From positions 932,878 through 954,481 of the forward strand of contig BFEA01000018.1 in assembly GCA_003427395.1 (NCBI GenBank): a stretch of 21,604 nt of DNA, written 5' to 3'. Each line of letters begins with the position of its first letter. The first letter of the stretch is position 1. The position numbers and the translations under genes are program-made. This DNA comes from Chara braunii. Taxonomy: Eukaryota; Streptophyta; Charophyceae; Charales; Characeae. A model generated the notes under the pieces. The model worked only from the letters and a program-made list of their open reading frames with translations. It was not told the DNA's origin and searched no databases. Shown in pieces: positions 16,241-21,604 of the stretch.

Positions 16241-18019
16241 TGTGACGAACCACTCCCCGACCCCGTGCTATCTTTCGTACCCTTTCTTTTGCTTTTATCA
16301 TACCAACCCCAGGAAAGCCCCATTTTGATTTCTTGCTTTCGGGTGCCGGTTTCGGGTGTCGCATTTTCCTTTTTGAAGAACTTTTTCGACTACTGAGTTC
16401 TGTTTTTTTTTCTTGCAAAGTCGGAAAATACATGAGAATTTGCGTGCGCCTTAGCGAGCGCACTGGGAATTGGGCTCAGCGGTTGGGAATTCCGGGATAA
16501 GCGGAACTTCGACGTGTCCTTTTTGGATGTGAGAATGTTCTTGGGCGCGTCGGGGAAAACTCTCGAAATTTTGCGTAAATACGAATAGGCATAGGATTTT
16601 CTTTTTCCGCGTCGCTTTTTCGCGCACGGATATGGTGATTTCAATTTTTGAATTAGGATAGAAGCAAGCTGTAACTGTTTCGGTGCCTTTTTTTTTTTTT
16701 TGTTGACGGCGCCGTGCATGCAAAAGCTTCTTCCCCTCTATCCCCCGCATCACTCCCTCCTTTCCTTCTCACTCCTTTTTCTCTCTGCCCGTAACTGTTT
16801 TTCCTTCTCCGTCTCTCCCTCTCCCGCCTTGCTTTCGCGCGCCCATTTCCCTTTCTCGATCATCTGAATCTTGGATCCGTCTTGTGCCACCTCTCACACC
16901 TTTTCTCTTCTCACCCTCTAAGTCCGGCGTACGACGCCCGGTCAATCCCTTGATAACTCCCGCTCGCCAATCAGATGTGTAGATCGATAGGACCTACCTA
17001 TCGCGCGACGAATCTGATTGGTTGAACCTTGAGTTCCGAAGGATCAGCATGGAGTTTGTAGAGCACTTTTCTCAAAGTCTTCTCCTCCTGCTTCTCCTCT
17101 TACACCTCAGCTTTCCGGTCGCCTTCTCCCCCTTCTATCTCCCCTGTCGCAACTATGAACCCCACAAGCGCGTCGGCGAAGCTCTCTTATGTTCTAAACT
17201 TCTAAGCGAGCCTCCGGGAAGCAGTGGCTAGGCAGAGTGGATTGATGCGAGTCGGAAAGTCCTGTCGGGCTGACGATAGGCTGGCCGGTTGCGCGCTTGA
17301 TCGCCACAACGGACTGTGGGATCCGGGCGAACCGTGTCGAGCTTACGACAGCGGGGTGACTATTAGAGTGGTGGGAGTTAGCACGTGACGACGGGGATCG
17401 TCGGTGCGGGTATGGAGTTCGATAATTGGAGTTGAGTGGGTGATTGGCCCGGGGCCATAATGGAATTAACGGCGAATGCGCCTTTGTTGCGGATTGTTAT
17501 CCTGGGCAAGAGTGTAAGGCGGCGACGCCGAACTTTTCTCTTTTCGGACCTTGTCATCTTCTATTTTTAACTCTCTCTTTCTCTCTCTCCTCTTGAACGA
17601 TGATGCGTCTGAATGATTGTCCCGCTCTTGAATAAAAATGGGTCGGCATTCTGTGTGAAAGGGCCTTTTCTGAAACTCTTCCATTAGTTTCCTGGGTAAT
17701 CCTCCTACGCAAAGACTCTGTCTTCTTGTCTTGAGAATGGTGGATGCGTGTGCACTGAGTAATGCGATCCATCTTTTCCTATGCATGTCTCATTTTCGCA
17801 CCTTCCACAACGAATGCATGTATGGAATGTGTGACTCGAGAATGCAAGAATGTTTAGATCTGTAGCTCTGTTTGCACTGCGCATGCCATCTGCCTTATGC
17901 TGCACGACATCAGCAGCCGAGCCACGAGGCGGCCCTGAGAAACAAGGCGCCCTCGGACCAACGTTGTGTTGAACTGATCGGACCCGTAGCCATATGCGTG
18001 ATCAAGCTGATTTGTGTCT

Positions 18020-18084
<65 letters not shown>

Positions 18085-18941
18085 TCAAAAAGATTGATTG
18101 GGGGACGCGCGAATCCGAGTCGCTTTTGTTCTTAATGACGCCTCAGGATACTTTGTGACTGGTTGATATGTGGACTGACATGTACCCTTCGATTGGGCGC
18201 CAGCTTCCCGTATCTCCCATCCCAACGCGACCTTTTCCGTACAGTGAGGAAAGAACACGTGTATGTGAGTGGGACGTACGAGAAGCCGTCGCTCGAATCG
18301 GCGGACAATACTTCTTCCCTTCCGAAAATCGTTGTTCTGGATTCGTAGATGCGGGCTTTGTTATTATCGATACGCACTTCCCACCTTACTCAGTATTGTT
18401 GCCATTTAACGAGTTGGTCGTCATTTCGTGGACGGCGGTAGAACCCCACTGGTCGCGCATTCTGTGCACCGAATGTCAGCGTTTTGAGTGTTACGAGTCC
18501 AGGGGTTTCTGCTACCATGTGCGGAGCGAAGACGAGCATAAAGAAAGAGCCACGCGGCTGGGACCCTCCACGTCAGACTCGGAACTAACCATCGAACGAT
18601 GACGAGACTTGATACGAAAACGGGACACGCGAAGCGTGCCCAAGCCTTTCTGTTCTAAACGACGGGCTGTAGCCCGGTGGGAGACACGACAATACTTTTT
18701 GGATTGAATTTCGATCTTTCCCTCTCTTCCCGCCTTGTCCGCGCGCGCATTCCGCGACGCGTGAAAACAATCGACTTGCTCCATCGGAACAACACGGGGG
18801 ATTTCAGTTTCGTCTGTGTCCCCACACTCAATTTCCAAAAATCCTTGGCACACCCCATCTTGCTGTTTTTCTGGGCCTCTTTTCCGCACAGCTAACACTC
18901 CGAACGGAAGACAGCACGGGGCGTGAGGTTAGCGCGTCACA
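16241..18941 (+). repeat. 3' LTR
   Basis: Begins TGTGACGAAC like the 5' copy and ends CGTCACA, so the ends are a perfect 7-bp inverted repeat, as expected for an LTR. Alignment to the 5' LTR is continuous, with scattered substitutions and small indels. Its last 12 bases (TAGCGCGTCACA) have no counterpart in the 5' LTR. No polypurine tract lies just upstream (GCTCGTTACATA precedes it), and no target duplication matches the left flank. Confidence 0.92.
18021..18080. repeat. CT microsatellite in 3' LTR
   Basis: About 30 uninterrupted CT units, the counterpart of the adapter-split tract at 6761-6859. Confidence 0.95.
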
Positions 18942-19734
18942 CGATGGCCATTGATCCCATTCATTACCTGCCAGCCAAATAGAAGGTACCCCAAAGCCTG
19001 TTAATGGCCGAAAAGAAAAGAGTAGCGAAATACAGGGTTTCAAAAGTTCGTTCAAAAACGTTTTCGGCACTATATGTATCTTTATTTATATCTTTCGTTA
19101 GAATGGTTTCTTACAAACAGTTCCAATGGGTGCTTTATTAATTGTCTTTCTTATCCTCCTTATTAGATCTGTCAGCTATTTTGTCTTGAGAAATTTGCCA
19201 AATAAAAGCATAAAATATAGTTAATTCTATCGCACCATAAATAGGTAGAACACACAAAAATTGAAACCAAATGTCCCAAAGTATTTGCCAAAAAACTTAA
19301 TAATTCAATATTGATATAAAAGAAGTAAGCACGTTTGAGTTCAGAATAGGTTCTTACCACGGCGTTAACTTGACCTTGTAATTTATGCCTTAACCGTTTT
19401 GAGCTCGTTTATTGCCTCTAAGTTTCCATAGAGGAGAGAAGGTTATGTTTTCTCCAGCTCCAGGATGTGATGAGTCGACATCGCAATTGTGTTAATTGAA
19501 ACCACAATAAATAAAAGTAAATAAATAACTCTTACACGAATGAAATGAATATTATCGTTTGAGGCAAAGTGGCACAGTCTGCGACATATAAATGCATCAC
19601 TATTGTCTCAAAAACAATCGAGCAAGCTCACAAGTCACCCTGGTTTCAATGCCTGTAGCCGTCGTGTCGCCACGAAGTTCAGATTAGATCATCATCCCAA
19701 GCAGGGATGTCACAGACGTTGGCACGTCACACAT
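18942..19734. other. AT-rich flank with no recognisable gene
   Basis: From about 19060 the base composition becomes clearly more AT-rich than the retrotransposon. There are no long open frames and no domain. It is probably host intergenic or old repeat sequence. Confidence 0.6.
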
Positions 19735-19775
19735 ATGTATTGGTTGTTTCAACCACATATCTAGCCTAAGGATCC
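19735..19775 (+). repeat. Partial satellite monomer
   Basis: Contains CAACCACATATCTAGCCTAAGGA, which resembles the core of the satellite at 3577-4545 (ACCACATGTCTAGCCCAAGGA). It is a single diverged fragment on the other side of the retrotransposon, in the same orientation. Confidence 0.5.
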
Positions 19776-19989
19776 AAAGATGGAACTCACAAAAAGCAAA
19801 TTATCAAAGGACAAAACCAATACTAAACTGCAACAGCCCACGATCAAGGGTTCCGAAAAAAAGGGACAAGGCAGAGGGGCTCCGAGATGGAGAAGGAAGA
19901 GGAGGCTTGAGGGCAAGGTGGAGGAAAAGACAGGCAAGGAGGGGAAGGGGGTTCAATCCGAACAGCCGCACCTTGGGGTCACATAGCAG

Positions 19990-20091
19990 CCCCTGGACTC
20001 CTTCAGGGACGCCTTTGGCCCCTGGACCCCTTCAGGGACGCCTTTGGCTCCTGGACCCCTTCAGGGACGCCTTTGGCCCCTGGACCCCTTC
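19990..20091 (+). repeat. 29-bp minisatellite
   Basis: About 3.5 copies of CCTGGACCCCTTCAGGGACG-CCTTTGGCC. CCTGGAC starts at 19992, 20021, 20050 and 20079, an exact 29-base spacing with only one or two substitutions per copy. Because 29 is not a multiple of three, its translation changes frame at each unit. Confidence 0.95.
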
Positions 20092-20104
20092 TGCCACTTC
20101 AAGT

Positions 20105-20250
20105 AGGAGGATTCTGGAAACGATTGAACATATCTTCCTCCAGTGCCTGGGAGCAATCCTGACAAGGAGGTGGTGGGACCACATCTGGCTGGCACTTGAA
20201 CCCAGGTTGCGACAGGACATGGGACTGGAAAGCACTCCTCTTGTGGGAAT
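20105..20250 (+). pseudogene. Probable LINE C-terminal zinc-binding remnant
   Basis: The + frame reads RRILETIEHIFLQCLGA, then RRWWDHIWLALEPRL. This resembles the zinc-binding module at the C-terminus of plant LINE reverse transcriptases (pattern ET.EHLF..C..A...W). The first Cys pair expected upstream is missing, replaced by the minisatellite. The frame continues to 20548 without further recognisable motifs. It is a decayed fragment; assignment rests on this motif alone. Confidence 0.5.
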
Positions 20251-20548
20251 GGCAACACCCGTAGTCCTCCACCTTCACAAGGAATCTGTTTTCATTGGGG
20301 AGGAGGGTTGTAATGTGGGGACTATTATGGGTGCGCTGCGCATACACGGTAGAGGGGGTGAGAGTGGCAGGAGGAAAAAAAAGGAAAAAAGAGACAGTCA
20401 GACAATTCATTCAGATGGAACTAAGGGTTCAATGGAAAATGGACGAGGAAAGGACCCCCAGTTTCTCTCTAAGCATGAAGATATCAACTTCATAAATTTG
20501 GCAACTAATGGCTGGGGGGAACAACCGGGGGATGGATGGGTCACATAG

Positions 20549-21530
20549 AGTGGACGAGGGAAGGGACAGGGACAGAGACAGGGACACCCAGCAAGGACTT
20601 CATGCTCAGGTTCCATGATTGGCTCAGAGTCAGCCCTGGAGTCCCCATGAGGGACTCAGGGGACTTCCCCCACATGTTCCCACCACCAGGCCATGCCCTG
20701 GCCGATCTGCAATGAGTCGGGAGGGAGGGATAGCTACATGTAGGTCTGGAATAGCATGTCAGAAAAGGGCCTTTTGGGCCCCCAAGTTCTCAGCTGTTGT
20801 GACTGGCAGTGCTAGTAGTAATGCCGTATCTGGCGGCCGGGGAAGGCTGCAAAGGCAGTCAGTAGATTCTATACAGACAGATAGTCATTTCAGGAAAACT
20901 CTGCACTCTTCATTCTGCACTGAACGTGACTCAAGGGACGCTGGACCCGTTTTCCAGCAGGTGCTGCTCACCACCAATAGATTGGAGCCATCAGGGCTGG
21001 GGTGGGGGCAGAGTCTGCTCATATCAGCTCTGCCGACACACCCAGTAGATTTGATTTTTAAATCTGCTTTTACTTTCCATTATTGAAAATTGAGAACCAT
21101 ACTGTTTAGTATTTACGCTTTTTTTTTAGGGAAAATTTGTCTGGCGCCCCTGTATTTTCCATTTATTTGCGCCGCGCCCCTCCGACATGCGAAATACCCT
21201 GCCGCGCCCCTGGGCCTGAGAATCTATCTGGCAGGCCCCCGTCGGTAGTGGCGCAACTTTCCATGACGCCCTCCCTCAACCGGCGGTCCCATTTCATTGG
21301 GCTATGTGCCATATGCCCTCGTAAGGAGCACCCATCTTCCTGTGATGCCCCTGCAGCAGTTTGGCCCTGGAAATTTGAGTTTCGAACAGCATTCTTGTTG
21401 ACGCGCCGCCGCCATTTTTCTTGACGCGCTCGTGAAGGCCAACCTCCTGTCGTCTTCGTTTTCGCTGGCCGCCTACCATCGCAAGGTGAGTGTACCCCCC
21501 CCTCTTCGTTTCCGCTCGTCGTCGACGCTC
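20549..21530. other. No recognisable gene
   Basis: Contains one 155-codon frame (20619-21086, +) without domains. A GC-rich part at 21140-21210 has GCGCCCCT occurring three times with irregular spacing. I see no RNA gene and no transposon ends. Confidence 0.45.
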
Positions 21531-21561
21531 GTGTGTGTGTGTGTGTGTGTGTGTGTGACAC

Positions 21562-21604
<43 letters not shown>
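21531..21604. repeat. GT and GA microsatellites at contig end
   Basis: A GT run at 21531-21557, the short spacer ACACGCAC, then an unbroken GA run from 21566 to the last base. The window stops inside the repeat, probably because the assembly could not pass it. Confidence 0.95.

Larger units (their letters stand above)
4940..18941 (+). mobile_element. Ty3/gypsy LTR retrotransposon with PHD finger and extra 3' ORFs
   Basis: Two direct LTRs of about 2.7 kb enclose an 8.5-kb internal region in the order PBS, gag, protease, RT, RNase H, PHD-type finger, integrase, and three further ORFs. Integrase downstream of RNase H is the gypsy (Metaviridae) order. The copy is non-functional as read: it has six in-frame TGA stops, several frameshifts, a 52-bp duplication in gag and a substituted protease active site. 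In a 160-base LTR sample (6601-6760 against its 3' partner) I count 8 substitutions and one indel, about 5 per cent. I see no target-site duplication (CTCTC on the left, CGATG on the right) and no clear polypurine tract before the 3' LTR. Confidence 0.93.

Noticed and set aside
17872-18135. Frame with a Ser-Leu repeat
   Set aside because: A translation of the CT microsatellite in the LTR, not a gene.
19945-19960. tRNA or SINE B-box (GTTCAATCC)
   Set aside because: No matching A-box or cloverleaf could be found upstream.
21420-21491. First exon ending in a CAAG/GTGAGT donor at 21486
   Set aside because: The upstream frame has no ATG after an in-frame TGA and there is no other support; the motif alone is common by chance.

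Overview
This window looks like repeat-rich nuclear DNA from a plant-lineage eukaryote. The main clue is a reverse-transcription primer binding site (TGGTATCGGAGCC) that matches the 3' end of plant-type initiator tRNA-Met at 12 of 13 positions. The protein style of the element made me think of charophyte algae such as Chara, but that is an unverified impression. No intact host gene is recognisable. Almost everything that can be interpreted is transposon-derived, and the assembly itself carries library adapter sequence.

Layout. Bases 1-82 are a chimeric contig end: 41 bp of LTR joined to a complete Nextera mate-pair junction adapter. Bases 83-3576 are low-complexity DNA, a trinucleotide microsatellite, unassigned sequence and a decayed LINE reverse transcriptase (1690-1941). 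Bases 3577-4545 are a satellite of about 71 bp per unit, interrupted by a 518-bp inverted-repeat element (3647-4164) at a TA target. Bases 4561-4939 are a diverged, inverted copy of part of the neighbouring LTR. Bases 4940-18941 are one large Ty3/gypsy LTR retrotransposon with about 2.7-kb LTRs (4940-7698 and 16241-18941). The right flank holds AT-rich DNA, a satellite fragment, a 29-bp minisatellite, a probable LINE C-terminal zinc-binding remnant, unassigned sequence, and terminal GT and GA microsatellites.

The retrotransposon reads PBS, gag (capsid-like region and CCHC knuckle), aspartic protease, reverse transcriptase, RNase H, a Cys4-His-Cys3 PHD-type finger, integrase (HHCC, DDE core and C-terminal domain), then three extra ORFs of unknown function before the 3' LTR. 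No chromodomain is visible. The PHD finger between RNase H and integrase is the most interesting feature. It could be a histone reader that guides integration, taking the place of a chromodomain.

This copy is dead as read. It has six premature stops in gag-pol, all of them TGA. Six single-base shifts all have the sign of one-base losses, and a 52-bp duplication breaks gag. The protease catalytic Asp is read as His. A GT...AG segment at 12145-12241, if removed, would place RNase H and the PHD-integrase region in one frame. The gene products would be expected to act together in copying and integrating the element RNA. Here they are best read as a fossil, or as a sequence with assembly errors superimposed.
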